Positions 39,251 to 48,800 of a stretch of 64,000 nt of DNA are shown here, piece after piece. Both the position numbers and the translations under genes were made by a program. Below the pieces are notes generated by a model, which saw nothing but the letters and a program-made list of their open reading frames with translations, was not told the origin of the DNA and did not search any database. Source of the DNA: a virus; IMG/VR virus record IMGVR_UViG_3300032322_001315, positions 26,510 through 90,509 of that record; one strand, written 5' to 3'. Within the stretch, counting starts at the first letter, position 1, and each line of letters opens with the position of its first letter.

Positions 39251-40463
39251 TGGCAAGTGATTTTGAGATTGCTTGTGCATAAACATTCATATCATGGTCT
39301 GCCGACTTGCTCTTTGGTGCTTCTTCTTCAATATGAACTTCTTCGTTCATTTGCTCAGAATCAGCTGCTTTAACTACAGGAGCGAAATATGATTCTTTTA
39401 GTGTGTTTAATGCACTTTCAAATTCCTCATCAGATGAATAATCGACATTCTCTGCGAGCGCCTTTAATTTCTCTGCTTGAGTTTGTGTAAGACCTTCGCA
39501 CGCTTCACGAATTGCCTCTAATTTTTGTTGTTCGACTAGTGCCTTAGCAAATTCAACATTCTTTTCAATTTCTTCGTTAAGTGATTCTTCAAGAGATTCG
39601 ACCTTAGCAACTAGTTCTTCAACTACATTAACTCTGTCTTCTGGTATATCAATATATGACTCAACAAATAGGTTACGCAGTTTGTAGATAAATTCTTCTA
39701 CAATTTCTGAACGTAGACCATTTTCAATTGCGAGTTCGTTTTCTGACATCCATTCTTCAACCATATAGTTGAGATAATCATCAAGTTTTTCTGAAAGTTC
39801 TTGCTTGATTTCTTCAACGGCCAATTCAAATTCTTCGATAAGTTGTTGTTCTGCTTCAGCAATAACTTCTTCAGCACGGGAGATAACTGCTGCTTCAAAA
39901 ATTGTTGTTGCCTTTTGAACAAACTCTTCCGAAAGGTTTTCGCCTGAAACAAGAGCAGCAATATCTTCTTTCATTTTTTCTTTCATCTTTGAATGCATCT
40001 TTGAATGCATCTTTTCTTTACGTTCATCGTGTGACTCATCGTCATGTTCATATTCTTCTGGAACCATTGGTGCCATTGCGCCTGGATTTGAAGTCATTGT
40101 TTGCGTTGCAAGTTTTCCTGGTCTACGGTCACGAACTGAATCGTAGTCGGTAGCATCTGATTGTTGTGCAATCTTTAAATCTGAACGACCTTGAGTTTCT
40201 TGTGGTTGACCAGAAAATTTATGCATTGGTTCTGAACTAACTGGAGGGGTAGCGCCAGGAGGAGTAGCAGAAGGAACACCACTTGTATAATCTGGAAGTT
40301 CATCTGTTTCTTTTCTTGGTGATTGTCCGATTAGACCTGCTTCTTTAGTACCATAAGCGGCATCGCCGTGAAGTCTTGCTGGCTTATCTTGCCCGGAACG
40401 TTTTGATGCAACGGTTGCATCAAGAATTTCCTTAGCGGCCTCAGATAAATTGTATTTTGCCAT
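39246..40463 (-). CDS. 22: Prohead scaffold core protein (gp22)
   Basis: 405 residues, larger than T4 gp22 (269). The middle and C-terminal part is a long acidic coiled coil (about 190-345: AVISRAEEVIAEAEQQLIEEFELAVEEI, etc.) rich in LxE and IxE sites for gp21, the expected fate being degradation. The N-terminal ~160 residues are a Pro/Gly/Thr-rich region with repeated HSKM and a short charged stretch, not present in T4. Preceded by a perfect TATAAATA late promoter and followed by gp23. Confidence 0.9.
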   Translation of the reverse strand: MAKYNLSEAAKEILDATVASKRSGQDKPARLHGDAAYGTKEAGLIGQSPRKETDELPDYTSGVPSATPPGATPPVSSEPMHKFSGQPQETQGRSDLKIAQQSDATDYDSVRDRRPGKLATQTMTSNPGAMAPMVPEEYEHDDESHDERKEKMHSKMHSKMKEKMKEDIAALVSGENLSEEFVQKATTIFEAAVISRAEEVIAEAEQQLIEEFELAVEEIKQELSEKLDDYLNYMVEEWMSENELAIENGLRSEIVEEFIYKLRNLFVESYIDIPEDRVNVVEELVAKVESLEESLNEEIEKNVEFAKALVEQQKLEAIREACEGLTQTQAEKLKALAENVDYSSDEEFESALNTLKESYFAPVVKAADSEQMNEEVHIEEEAPKSKSADHDMNVYAQAISKSLAK

Positions 40464-40493
40464 TTTGAAAATCTCCTTGTTTTCTGTATTGAA

Positions 40494-40501
40494 TATTTAT
40501 A
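40494..40501 (-). promoter_or_regulatory. T4-type late promoter (TATAAATA, perfect)
   Basis: 31 bp upstream of the gp22 ATG at 40463, at the 3' edge of gp21. Confidence 0.85.
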
Positions 40502-40502
40502 A

Positions 40503-41147
40503 TTAAAGTTTTTTAATGAAGTTTTCAAATATGCGTAGACTTACTTCTTCAATTTCTCGTTTAGATGCCTTGCGAATTTCTTCTCTGGCTTGAGTATATT
40601 CTACTTCAGTCCATACGCCATTTACTAACATCCATTCTTTGCCTTCCATTATTCCTTGTACAAAAGCACCAGGAGCAGAAGGATCCGCTACAATATCCGC
40701 CGCTGTGGCCAGATGAAAGTCATCTTGAACTACATTAACACCGTTGACATTTTTAAGAGAACCCATACCTCTAGATGAAACTCCAAGTTGAGCACCACCT
40801 TCAATCAGATTTCTTGCAATGTTGCCCATTGGTGTGTCAAGAATTTTTGCTTTGCCTATCCAAGTTGAACCTTGTTTTGTGAGATTCTTAATCAGAATCG
40901 CAACTCTATCAAGATTAATTGTAGGTGTATCTGGATGTCCCAGTTCACCAAAGGCACGATTTTTGTTGATATATTCTTCTGTATATCTCTTTACTTCTTT
41001 GTCTAATGTTTGCTCTTTGTATAAACGGCCATTCTTGTTTTGTTTTTCGCCAACAAGAAATGGTCCTTCTATGAAAAGAGACTTTTTACCGTTTTCTTCT
41101 TCGGTAATAAAGTTTACTGATTCTGTAACTTCTGTAATTAGTTTCAT
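40503..41147 (-). CDS. 21: Prohead core protease (gp21)
   Basis: 214 residues, near T4 gp21 (212). IEGPFLVGEKQNKNGRLYKEQTLDKEV matches the T4 IEGIFLQAEVVNRNKRLY region. FGELGHPDTPTINLD contains the catalytic His, and GVSSRGMGSL the catalytic Ser-type SSRGxGSL motif of the family. ITE sites near the N-terminus (LITE, FITE) could be self-cleavage sites. It cleaves scaffold, capsid and capsid-targeted proteins at (L/I)xE. It overlaps the gene upstream by 4 bp. Confidence 0.95.
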   Translation of the reverse strand: MKLITEVTESVNFITEEENGKKSLFIEGPFLVGEKQNKNGRLYKEQTLDKEVKRYTEEYINKNRAFGELGHPDTPTINLDRVAILIKNLTKQGSTWIGKAKILDTPMGNIARNLIEGGAQLGVSSRGMGSLKNVNGVNVVQDDFHLATAADIVADPSAPGAFVQGIMEGKEWMLVNGVWTEVEYTQAREEIRKASKREIEEVSLRIFENFIKKL

Positions 41148-41674
41148 GGTGTTATGCCATATGGAGGATAGTTGAACGCTGCAGGATCGTTGAACTGGCC
41201 TGCTTGGAAGTATCTGTTGTCTTTATGTAGTTCAACGATTAAAGTATATGCAGCATTTGCTACAGTACCGACTGTTTGAACTGTAATGTTTCCTGTTGGG
41301 TTTACTGCGTTATTCCAAATAACTGGAAGGTTATCATTTGGATTTGTATCTCCAGTACCAACTCCTAATGCTACGATAGTTCTATCATTAGCAGCAGCAT
41401 TACCTTGCCATTTTAATTGCAAATGACCAAGTTCACCGTCAACATTATATACAATTCTCTTTATCGTTAAACCATTCGCTCCGAAACCAGAAGGTAAAGT
41501 GTTTCCTGTGCGCCATAGATTACCATTGGCATCAAGAACACCACTAAGAGTTCTAGGATCGAGCATTACGGTTTGTACCTCATCTCCGCCAGATGTATCA
41601 AAAATACCAATTCTTTTGATTACTGCTCTTTTTGTGGTATCAATCAATACCTGTGTGCTATTTGAAGTTGCCAT
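41144..41674 (-). CDS. Putative virion structural protein between gp21 and gp20
   Basis: 176 residues. Beta-rich; QVLIDTTKRAVIKRIGIFDTSGGDE and LGHLQLKWQGN followed by RTIVALGVGTGD, then a C-terminal region with YTLIVELHKDNRYFQAGQFN. No named domain recognised. Similar genes occur in T4-like marine phages as small structural proteins in this place. Overlaps gp21 downstream by 4 bp and lies 3 bp after an 84-residue gene. Candidate head decoration or core component. Confidence 0.55.
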   Translation of the reverse strand: MATSNSTQVLIDTTKRAVIKRIGIFDTSGGDEVQTVMLDPRTLSGVLDANGNLWRTGNTLPSGFGANGLTIKRIVYNVDGELGHLQLKWQGNAAANDRTIVALGVGTGDTNPNDNLPVIWNNAVNPTGNITVQTVGTVANAAYTLIVELHKDNRYFQAGQFNDPAAFNYPPYGITP

Positions 41675-41677
41675 TTT

Positions 41678-41932
41678 TTATCCTTTTTTACTCGCTGCTT
41701 TCCATCCTAAGTTGGAATATGGAACAGTTACATATTGATTTAATGCTTCTATGTAATATAGAGCAACTTTGTTGCCTTGCGGAAACTGACGAATAGAAAC
41801 TCTACGCATCACTAGTACGTTAGGAGGATCTGCTTGATGTTCGTGATTTTCCACTTCTTGGAGTTGAACCGCTTCCTCAAACATATCAGTCTGATTTGAA
41901 TTGCGGTTCATAAACTCCTTTAGTGTCAGCAT
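41678..41932 (-). CDS. Small prohead-region protein
   Basis: 84 residues. N-terminus MLTLKEFMNRNSNQTDMFEE superficially resembles a capsid-targeting peptide, but there is no (L/I)xE within the first ten residues; LQE at 24-26 could serve. The C-terminal half VLVMRRVSIRQFPQGNKVALYYIEALNQYVTVPYS is beta-rich. It occupies the place of T4 gp67/68 prohead core genes. Function unknown; only position and size support a prohead role. Confidence 0.5.
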   Translation of the reverse strand: MLTLKEFMNRNSNQTDMFEEAVQLQEVENHEHQADPPNVLVMRRVSIRQFPQGNKVALYYIEALNQYVTVPYSNLGWKAASKKG

Positions 41933-41933
41933 C

Positions 41934-42863
41934 TCAATCTTCCTCTTTTTCTTTAGGAGTGCGTTTTGCTAGTCTTGCCATATCTTTATCTGGGTCAACC
42001 TTGACTTTAGGAAGAGTAACTCCTCTCTTCTTTAGTTCTTTGTCAGCAATACGAACATCTGGATCCTCATCGTCATCGTAAGATTCTTTTGTTGTTTTTT
42101 GTGCCATACGCTTCATTTGCGCTTTGACTTCGGGACTCTTCATTATATTTTCAAACTCTTTGTTTGGATCATACCACTTGCCAGTCTTGCGGTCTTGAAC
42201 TAGTTTATGAGCATTGGGATCTTCATCATCATAAGATTCTTTTGCTATTCTGGCAGCTGCTCTATCCAATCCTACCATTCTTTTTGAAGCTTGCTTAGCC
42301 AATGCTAAAGAGGCTTTAGCTTGAGGATGGTCACTTGGACTTTGACCCATTTTTGGAGTTTGTCTTCCTCTTTGACTTGCATAGGATTGAGCATCTCGGG
42401 TTTTAGTTAAATCTTCAACCCCTTTCTTGTAGTAGCTCTTAAGAGCTCTTTGACCTCTAGGAGTATCACCAATTTCATTTAGTGTTTCTTCTTCAATCTG
42501 TTCGTCTTCTTCATCCCAATCATCTTCTTCATCGTCACCTGGACCTTCGTATGATTCTTTTGCTAACTTGTCGGATGCTCTAGAACCACCAGGTAATTGT
42601 TTATTTGCTGTCTTAGCAGTCTGCTTTGCGGCTTTTTCCGCATCTCGTTTAGCCATGTTCTTACGCACACTTGCTACATATTCATCCTCTTCATCATCAC
42701 CCGAACCTTCGTATGATTCTTGAGCAACTAAAGTTTGTGCAATTTCTTGCTTCTTTGATTCGATAGCAGCATGTACTCTATCCCAAATAGAAGCATAGAG
42801 AGATTCACGAACACCTACGGCGTTTCCGTCTTGTGCATAATCAATAATTTTTCTTGTATCCAT
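41934..42863 (-). CDS. 67: Prohead core protein, gp67-like with acidic repeats
   Basis: 309 residues, against 80 in T4 gp67. The first 50 residues (RESLYASIWDRVHAAIESKKQEIAQTLV) follow the T4 gp67 pattern before its acidic tail. After that, four degenerate repeats begin SYEGSGDDEED, SYEGPGDDEED, SYDDEDP and SYDDDEDP, separated by basic, Lys/Ala-rich segments. The whole protein is highly charged and probably disordered. A perfect TATAAATA late promoter precedes it. Prohead core role is inferred from location (between gp20 and gp21) and the N-terminal similarity. Confidence 0.7.
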   Translation of the reverse strand: MDTRKIIDYAQDGNAVGVRESLYASIWDRVHAAIESKKQEIAQTLVAQESYEGSGDDEEDEYVASVRKNMAKRDAEKAAKQTAKTANKQLPGGSRASDKLAKESYEGPGDDEEDDWDEEDEQIEEETLNEIGDTPRGQRALKSYYKKGVEDLTKTRDAQSYASQRGRQTPKMGQSPSDHPQAKASLALAKQASKRMVGLDRAAARIAKESYDDEDPNAHKLVQDRKTGKWYDPNKEFENIMKSPEVKAQMKRMAQKTTKESYDDDEDPDVRIADKELKKRGVTLPKVKVDPDKDMARLAKRTPKEKEED

Positions 42864-42908
42864 TTTTTTATATCCTTTAATTATTAGGTATTGATACCAG
42901 TTAATGAA

Positions 42909-42916
42909 TATTTATA
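42909..42916 (-). promoter_or_regulatory. T4-type late promoter (TATAAATA, perfect)
   Basis: 46 bp upstream of the ATG at 42863, just inside the 3' end of gp20. It drives the gp67-like to gp21 operon. Confidence 0.85.
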
Positions 42917-44603
42917 ATATTTTGTGAAGTCTAGAAATCATTGAAATTTCTCCTAAATTTAAATCACCTTTTGTTTCAGGTTCTTCTTTTTTAGCAGGAG
43001 TTTTTCTATCTGTCTTCTTTACAACAGAAACGCCTTGTTCTGGTTGTGCTTGTTGGTCTTGCTGTAATGCATTCATCATTTGTTGTTGTAATACCGAATT
43101 CATTACTTCTGTAGGAACATCAAGACCTGCACCTCTTTCTTTTGCGATTTCATTATCAATTGCTTGCATTTCTTCGTCGTCTAGCCTTAGAACATTTCTA
43201 CGAATCCAATTCATTGAGAAATAACGACCAGTATATGGATCGATTTCTTGCAATAATGCAAGTCTTTCTTTCATTAACTCTGCTTCTTTTAATTCGGTAA
43301 AGTTATTATCTTTAATGAAATCAAAGAAGATATGTTCTTTCATTTCATCATATTCTTCAGCAGTACAAATACCTTTTAATACACATTGTACTCTTAATGC
43401 TTGGTCAAATAAATCAGCAAACTTATTGCGTAGTCTATCAATGAATTTTGAGAACTTTAATTCATCTCTTGTGATTTCTGATGAACGACCAATTGTAAAT
43501 CCTTGTGAAGATTCCAGTCTTGAAATAGGAACGTTTAATGCTTTGTATAGTTTCTTTTCAAAATACTTAACGTCTTCTAATTCGCCTAGATTTTGACCAC
43601 CAGGTAATGTTTGAATTTCAGTACCTTTACCGCCATCTCTACGAGGTAACCAGAAATCTTCCATCATTGATAGGAACTTACGGTCATCACGAACTTCACC
43701 TGTGTTTGCGTCATAGACAAGTTTGTTCTTATACTTGACCATGATATCACGCAGATATTGTTCTGCTTTTAGTTTTGGTAAGTTACCTACGTCAATGTAG
43801 AAAATTCTACGTTCTGGTGCTCTTGAGATGCGATAGATGACTGTAGCATCTTCAATCATGCGTAACTGATTGAGAGGTTTGATTGCTTTGTGTAGATATG
43901 ACAATACAACTGCTCTACGAGAATCCATAAGTCCAGAATTGACATTGATGATGGCATCTTTAGTGATACGAACACCAACTGGACCGTAGTTTGATTGTGA
44001 ACCTGATATTGCTTTGTCGTTGAAAATGTAATACTCATTCATTACATTCATGATATCAACGCCACTACGTTCGTCTTTCTTCTTCTTTATTTCTCTGACC
44101 TTACGAATCTTTCTTGGGTCAACATAACGCAATTCTCTGATACCTAGTGTTGGATTATCTCTATCAATAATAACATGATAGAATAATCTTCCATCAATAT
44201 AATATCTTCTGAATATGTCATGCGCCATATTATTATAATTTAATAGACGCAGAACAGTATTAAATTCTTGTGATATGGCGTTTTTAATTTTGTCTGATTG
44301 TTTTAAATCGTCCATAACAAGTTTGATATTTCTACCATCATCATCTTGAACGATGGCCTCACTTACAATATCATCAATGGCGGATTCAATTTCTGGTTGC
44401 ATCGCCATTTCACGATAACGAGAAATTAATTCTACTTCGTTTTTTGCTGTTCCATCTAAGTCAACATATGTTCCGTAATATGCTGCTGATGTAATAGTTA
44501 AGGCGCCGTCATCACTATTTGGGACGGCGAACGACTGCTGGACTGATTGTTCTTCCTCAGCCTTTTCTCTAGATATTGTAAAACCAAATAAACTTAGTGC
44601 CAA
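42912..44603 (-). CDS. 20: Portal protein (gp20)
   Basis: 563 residues (T4 gp20: 524). Recognised by YRISRAPERRIFYIDVGNLPKLKAEQYLRDIMVKYKNKLVYDANTGEV and NVPISRLESSQGFTIGRSSEITRDELKFSKFI, core segments of T4 portal proteins. The C-terminus has a Gln-rich disordered stretch. It forms the dodecameric head entrance and the initiator of head assembly. No strong late promoter precedes it; a stable hairpin lies upstream, so expression probably comes through gp19 or a weak TATAAAGA element. Confidence 0.95.
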   Translation of the reverse strand: MALSLFGFTISREKAEEEQSVQQSFAVPNSDDGALTITSAAYYGTYVDLDGTAKNEVELISRYREMAMQPEIESAIDDIVSEAIVQDDDGRNIKLVMDDLKQSDKIKNAISQEFNTVLRLLNYNNMAHDIFRRYYIDGRLFYHVIIDRDNPTLGIRELRYVDPRKIRKVREIKKKKDERSGVDIMNVMNEYYIFNDKAISGSQSNYGPVGVRITKDAIINVNSGLMDSRRAVVLSYLHKAIKPLNQLRMIEDATVIYRISRAPERRIFYIDVGNLPKLKAEQYLRDIMVKYKNKLVYDANTGEVRDDRKFLSMMEDFWLPRRDGGKGTEIQTLPGGQNLGELEDVKYFEKKLYKALNVPISRLESSQGFTIGRSSEITRDELKFSKFIDRLRNKFADLFDQALRVQCVLKGICTAEEYDEMKEHIFFDFIKDNNFTELKEAELMKERLALLQEIDPYTGRYFSMNWIRRNVLRLDDEEMQAIDNEIAKERGAGLDVPTEVMNSVLQQQMMNALQQDQQAQPEQGVSVVKKTDRKTPAKKEEPETKGDLNLGEISMISRLHKIL

Positions 44604-44633
44604 AATTATTCTCCTACATTATGTAATCAAAGT

Positions 44634-44653
44634 GAGGAGTCCGAAGACTCCTC
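44634..44653 (-). terminator. Stable UUCG hairpin between gp19 and gp20
   Basis: On the minus strand GAGGAGTC pairs with GACTCCTC (8 bp) closing TTCG. The following ACTTTGATT has only a short T stretch, so it may attenuate or process transcripts rather than fully end them. Confidence 0.65.
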
Positions 44654-44674
44654 TTTATAATATTAAAAATCAAT

Positions 44675-45217
44675 TTAGGTAGTTGTATCTGCTTCCCACC
44701 ATTGATATGCGAATGTAGCACCATATTCTTCGATGGTGTCATTTGAACCCCAATCAAGTTCGATTGGTGCAATATCAACTGGGAACAATCCAACAAACTT
44801 GTAAGTCTTGATAACCTCTCCAGACTTGCCATATTGTTGAACAGTAGCATCGACACTATATTGATTTGGTGATGCTGCTGCTCCATTTCTCACGTTGCTG
44901 ACATGGCTGTTGATGTTATTTGACCAATTTTCAAGAGCATTTCTGATTGAGAAATCTTCATCGTTGATGATTGTTAATGTCCAATCACCAAAGGTTCTAT
45001 TTCCTGCAAACTTCAGTTCACGACCAAAATAATACATAGGAACTGCTGTCACAGAAGAACCTGGAAGTTGTGCTGCTTTTGCTAGAAAAGTGGTTTTGTT
45101 ACCAGCGGCCGAACCATTCGTTACAAATGTTGGAAACACTAGAGTTACGGCGAATAGATTAGGACGGGCTCCGTCCCCTAGCATATTCGCTCTAAATTCT
45201 GCTACGTTGAATGCCAT
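44675..45217 (-). CDS. 19: Tail tube protein (gp19)
   Basis: 180 residues. FNVAEFRANMLGDGARPNLFAVTLVFP, then FLAKAAQLPGSSVTAVPMYYFGRELKFAGNRTFGDWTLTIINDEDF is the characteristic start of myovirus tail tube proteins, and RNALENWSNNIN the helix that follows. The T4 protein has 163 residues. It stacks as hexameric rings inside the sheath. A one-mismatch late element (TCTAAATA) is 25 bp before the ATG. Confidence 0.93.
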   Translation of the reverse strand: MAFNVAEFRANMLGDGARPNLFAVTLVFPTFVTNGSAAGNKTTFLAKAAQLPGSSVTAVPMYYFGRELKFAGNRTFGDWTLTIINDEDFSIRNALENWSNNINSHVSNVRNGAAASPNQYSVDATVQQYGKSGEVIKTYKFVGLFPVDIAPIELDWGSNDTIEEYGATFAYQWWEADTTT

Positions 45218-45241
45218 TCTTTTCTCCTTGTTCCTTTATTG

Positions 45242-45249
45242 TATTTAGA
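45242..45249 (-). promoter_or_regulatory. Late promoter variant (TCTAAATA) before gp19
   Basis: One mismatch to TATAAATA, 25 bp upstream of the gp19 ATG; the same octamer precedes gp18 at 47098-47105. Confidence 0.5.
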
Positions 45250-47044
45250 TAGCACCAGTTACTTCAGAGAAGCTGACACCAGTTCCAACTGCAATGAAAT
45301 TCAGTTTAATGTAGTTGATAGAACGAGCAGGTTTGATGTAAATGTCTCCAACAAACTGATTGTTATCAATGACAGATCCAGTATTATTTGTTTCATCGCA
45401 AACAACACGGAAGTCATAGATACCACGGCGACCCTGAACATCACGCAAGAATGGTGTTACTAGAGCAACAAATTGGGCTCGAGTGAATGCGTCATTAAAT
45501 TCGAATAGCGAATACTTTGCAGCCAGTGAGATTGCTTTTTCTAGAACAATAAACAATCTGCGGACGTTGATTCTGTCAAATGCAGATGGTTTTGTTTGTA
45601 GAGTCTTATCACCATACAGAACTGTTCCATTTCCTGGGAAGGTAACGACAGGGTTAACGCCCACAGGATATAGAATATCTCTTGCTGTTTGATTTGGATT
45701 CCATGCTAGTTTGACTGCATTCTTGATAGCACCTCTGTTGAATCCTGCTGGTGAATACCATGGATCTCTTACTGCATCTGTATATACGCATAGACCAGCA
45801 ATGTCACCATTTAAAGGCACCCAACGATAAATGCTGTTGTATTTGTCATACATGTACTTCCATCCACTATCAGCAACAACGTATGAACTTGAACGAGCAA
45901 GTGAATTCAACCAAGATTGAATTGAAGTTGTTTCACTGCCACCATTATTGACGACTGCTGAATATGGTGGTGATACAAATAATAGAGAATCTCCAGAGCG
46001 ACCTGTTAGACTTCCTGCGCCTGTACAGATATTGTCAATAATATATTGTTGAACTGATACAGTATTTGCTACGTTTGAGGATCCGCAATCGGCAGTTAAG
46101 AACAATGACACATCTACAGTATCTTTGTTGTTAAATAGGTCATATCCAGCTTGAATATTTCCTATTGTTACATCAGTATCAGTACCAGTGCTTAAGGAAA
46201 CTGAAATACTACCATTTGCATATGTAGCAGATGAAATTCTTGCAAAGTTTGTATTTGCAGCAGTTAGACCCCAAGTAGAATTTGTATTTGCATAATCTGC
46301 TGGATCCATTGCGTAGATATATTTTGAACCATTAAACACAACAGTCTTATAATATGTTGAACCACCGTTACCGTCTACGGCATCAACTGCCTTAGATACA
46401 TATGGAAATACTTCTAGAATAGTTCCTCTGGTGCCTGTAAATAATCCCTTGGCATCGGAAACTACAATGTGGAATTCATCATTTGCTCCACCTTGACCAG
46501 AGGCATATGTTGATGTTCCTGGTGCTGAAGACACAACACCTCTCCATGATTGAGATGTATTTGCAGCATTCCAAGAGATTGTCGCATTTGCAAAGAGCGT
46601 TGCGTTTGAACTATCAAACACATCAACCTGCAATGAATTTCCTAGAGCACCAGGATATCTTCCGGCAAATGCACCATATGCATTCCCGTTATTTTGATTA
46701 TAGAATCTATTAAAATACGAATCTTCGTTCTTTATTTGAACAAGGTTTGTTGTATTTGCATCTGCATTAAATGTGTTTGCATTGACAACACGAACAACTC
46801 TTAAATCGTTACCATATGCTAAGAAACTAGCACATGTGAAGAAATTGGTTGCTACATTTGAGTTTGGACCTAAAGGAGCAAATGTTGAAACAAGAGTGAT
46901 TTCGCTATCAATTACTTTAATTACGTCTGATGGACCCCACAGGAATCTACCAGCAAAGGCTCCGGTTGTTGAACTTACTGAAGGAATAACCGTAGTTAAA
47001 TCTACTTCAGCTACACTTACTCCTGGAGATAACTGAATTGCCAT
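45245..47044 (-). CDS. 18: Tail sheath protein (gp18)
   Basis: 599 residues (T4 gp18: 659). LSPGVSVAEVDLTTVIPSVSSTTGAFAGRFLWGP is the conserved myovirus sheath start, FVSPPYSAVV is a typical mid-domain segment and RRLFIVLEKAISLAAKYSLFEFNDAFTRAQF the conserved C-terminal region. It contracts around the gp19 tube. A late-promoter variant (47098-47105) is the likely signal. Confidence 0.96.
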   Translation of the reverse strand: MAIQLSPGVSVAEVDLTTVIPSVSSTTGAFAGRFLWGPSDVIKVIDSEITLVSTFAPLGPNSNVATNFFTCASFLAYGNDLRVVRVVNANTFNADANTTNLVQIKNEDSYFNRFYNQNNGNAYGAFAGRYPGALGNSLQVDVFDSSNATLFANATISWNAANTSQSWRGVVSSAPGTSTYASGQGGANDEFHIVVSDAKGLFTGTRGTILEVFPYVSKAVDAVDGNGGSTYYKTVVFNGSKYIYAMDPADYANTNSTWGLTAANTNFARISSATYANGSISVSLSTGTDTDVTIGNIQAGYDLFNNKDTVDVSLFLTADCGSSNVANTVSVQQYIIDNICTGAGSLTGRSGDSLLFVSPPYSAVVNNGGSETTSIQSWLNSLARSSSYVVADSGWKYMYDKYNSIYRWVPLNGDIAGLCVYTDAVRDPWYSPAGFNRGAIKNAVKLAWNPNQTARDILYPVGVNPVVTFPGNGTVLYGDKTLQTKPSAFDRINVRRLFIVLEKAISLAAKYSLFEFNDAFTRAQFVALVTPFLRDVQGRRGIYDFRVVCDETNNTGSVIDNNQFVGDIYIKPARSINYIKLNFIAVGTGVSFSEVTGAI

Positions 47045-47097
47045 CTTTTTCTCCTTGTGATATTATAGTTTGGCAGGTATATTTTGAATATACTGAT

Positions 47098-47105
47098 TAT
47101 TTAGA
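47098..47105 (-). promoter_or_regulatory. Late promoter variant (TCTAAATA) before gp18
   Basis: 54 bp upstream of the gp18 ATG; identical octamer to that before gp19. Confidence 0.5.
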
Positions 47106-47118
47106 AAAAAGTAGTTTC

Positions 47119-48798
47119 TCATCTAATCTTGAAGTAATCCGAGTAAACATCATTTGGTCCTGCTTTCTCCCACACATCACCACCTTCTAATATGAAAGGC
47201 AAATCTAAACCATCATCTATAATAGGTGCAGGTATCATTTCATCGTCTATTTGATTTAATTTTTCTAATTGTAATTGCTTTCTTAAATCGTGATTTACTA
47301 AATCTCTAAAATATTTTTGAGTGGATAACCAAGAGAATAGTACCATAGTCATAACTAGGTCATCTGTCTTACCTTCCTCTGCTGACCAAGACGACCCATC
47401 TGAAATAAACGATGACAATTCTGATATAGTATCGAAATCGTTTGTCATCAATTTATTGGATTCAATGAGTGTTTTTAGATTGTAACAACCTATGCGTTTG
47501 ACCATAGGAGACATTTTGACACCCATCTGAACACCTCTGCCAAAACCAGCAGAGATTTGTTGTGCTTTTTTGTTTCCTGTTTGTACCTTTAATAAATTCT
47601 CATACTCTAAATCAGTATGTAGTATTTCTGCTACTTGTGGAGTATTGTTAACTTCAACAAGCACATATGCATCATTGTAATATTTTGCTGTGTTATAAAT
47701 GACTGTAGGATACAATATAGGAGAGATTAAAGAATCTGCATATTTTGCAACTTGTTTATATGGAGTCGCAGATATATCAAATACCGAGAATGCCGAACAA
47801 TCTTGATTCTTTCCTTCTGCAACGTCAACACAAATTGCATAGATGTGGTCTAAAGTAACACTCTCATCGCCTTTGATTGGATGCTCATATATATCGAGAA
47901 TATTATCTCCTGCAATCTTTTTTCTTTCAATAGGATCGTTGTATGAAAGTGCTTGAAGTCTAGATGCCGATATTAATGTGTCAGCAGAGCCTAAGAATTC
48001 AGTTTCAAATTCTTGTGCGAACTGTCTTTCTGAAGTGTTGCGTATTGTTTCTTCTCGCCATTTGTCGTCTCGACCTGGTACCATTGACCAGTGAATTTCA
48101 AAAGTAGCATAATTGTTTTTATTGTTGATTGCATCCATCCACAATTTGTAGAATAGATTTAATCCATTTGGAGTTGAAACAATAATAATCTTTGTCGATT
48201 TACCTGATGATATGACAGGATAGACTGAGTTGAAGAATTCGTGTGCAATACTGTTTGGTACGAAAGCGAATTCATCAAGAAACACAAGATTGAAAGAACC
48301 ACCACGAACGGCCGATGATGATGTTGCAGCTGCTACTATCTTCGAACCATTTTCGAGTTCTATGTTACCTTTGTTCCATGTGATTACACCTTGCTGTAAC
48401 CATTGTGGTAAGTTTTCGTATGCGAGTTGATATTTGCCTAGAATATCTCTTGCTAGTTGTCCTTTGTTAGCAAGAATGGCAACAGATTGAGAATCTGTAA
48501 ATAATGTTGCCCAAAGAATATATGATATTGTTGTAGTAGTTTTACCAACTTGACGAGGACATTTTGTAATGGAAAATCTATTTTCATGATACGTTCTAAT
48601 CATATCACGTTGAAAGTCCCACATCTTAAAAGGTACTAGACCATCATCTACGTTAACAATCTTGATATATTTTTCGGCAAAGTAGATAGGGTCTTTGGAG
48701 CATTTTATGTATTCTTGTATTTGCTCCTGTGTATACTCAACTTGTACTCCTGCTCTTTTTAAAAGAGGATTATCACGATACGATTCTTTGATTGTCAA
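47119..48798 (-). CDS. 17: Terminase large subunit (gp17)
   Basis: 559 residues (T4: 610). ATPase motifs: CPRQVGKTT (80-88, Walker A), LVFLDEF (171-177, Walker B and catalytic E) and STPNG (coupling). The nuclease domain has ICVDVAEGKNQD as its first acidic residue. It packages DNA into proheads through gp20. It ends just before gp18 and begins 2 bp from a CTS-bearing gene. Confidence 0.97.
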   Translation of the reverse strand: MTIKESYRDNPLLKRAGVQVEYTQEQIQEYIKCSKDPIYFAEKYIKIVNVDDGLVPFKMWDFQRDMIRTYHENRFSITKCPRQVGKTTTTISYILWATLFTDSQSVAILANKGQLARDILGKYQLAYENLPQWLQQGVITWNKGNIELENGSKIVAAATSSSAVRGGSFNLVFLDEFAFVPNSIAHEFFNSVYPVISSGKSTKIIIVSTPNGLNLFYKLWMDAINNKNNYATFEIHWSMVPGRDDKWREETIRNTSERQFAQEFETEFLGSADTLISASRLQALSYNDPIERKKIAGDNILDIYEHPIKGDESVTLDHIYAICVDVAEGKNQDCSAFSVFDISATPYKQVAKYADSLISPILYPTVIYNTAKYYNDAYVLVEVNNTPQVAEILHTDLEYENLLKVQTGNKKAQQISAGFGRGVQMGVKMSPMVKRIGCYNLKTLIESNKLMTNDFDTISELSSFISDGSSWSAEEGKTDDLVMTMVLFSWLSTQKYFRDLVNHDLRKQLQLEKLNQIDDEMIPAPIIDDGLDLPFILEGGDVWEKAGPNDVYSDYFKIR

Positions 48799-48800
48799 TT

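Noticed and set aside
47071-47090. Hairpin GTATAT/ATATAC upstream of gp18 as terminator
   Set aside because: AT-only 6-bp stem with no T-tract; too weak.
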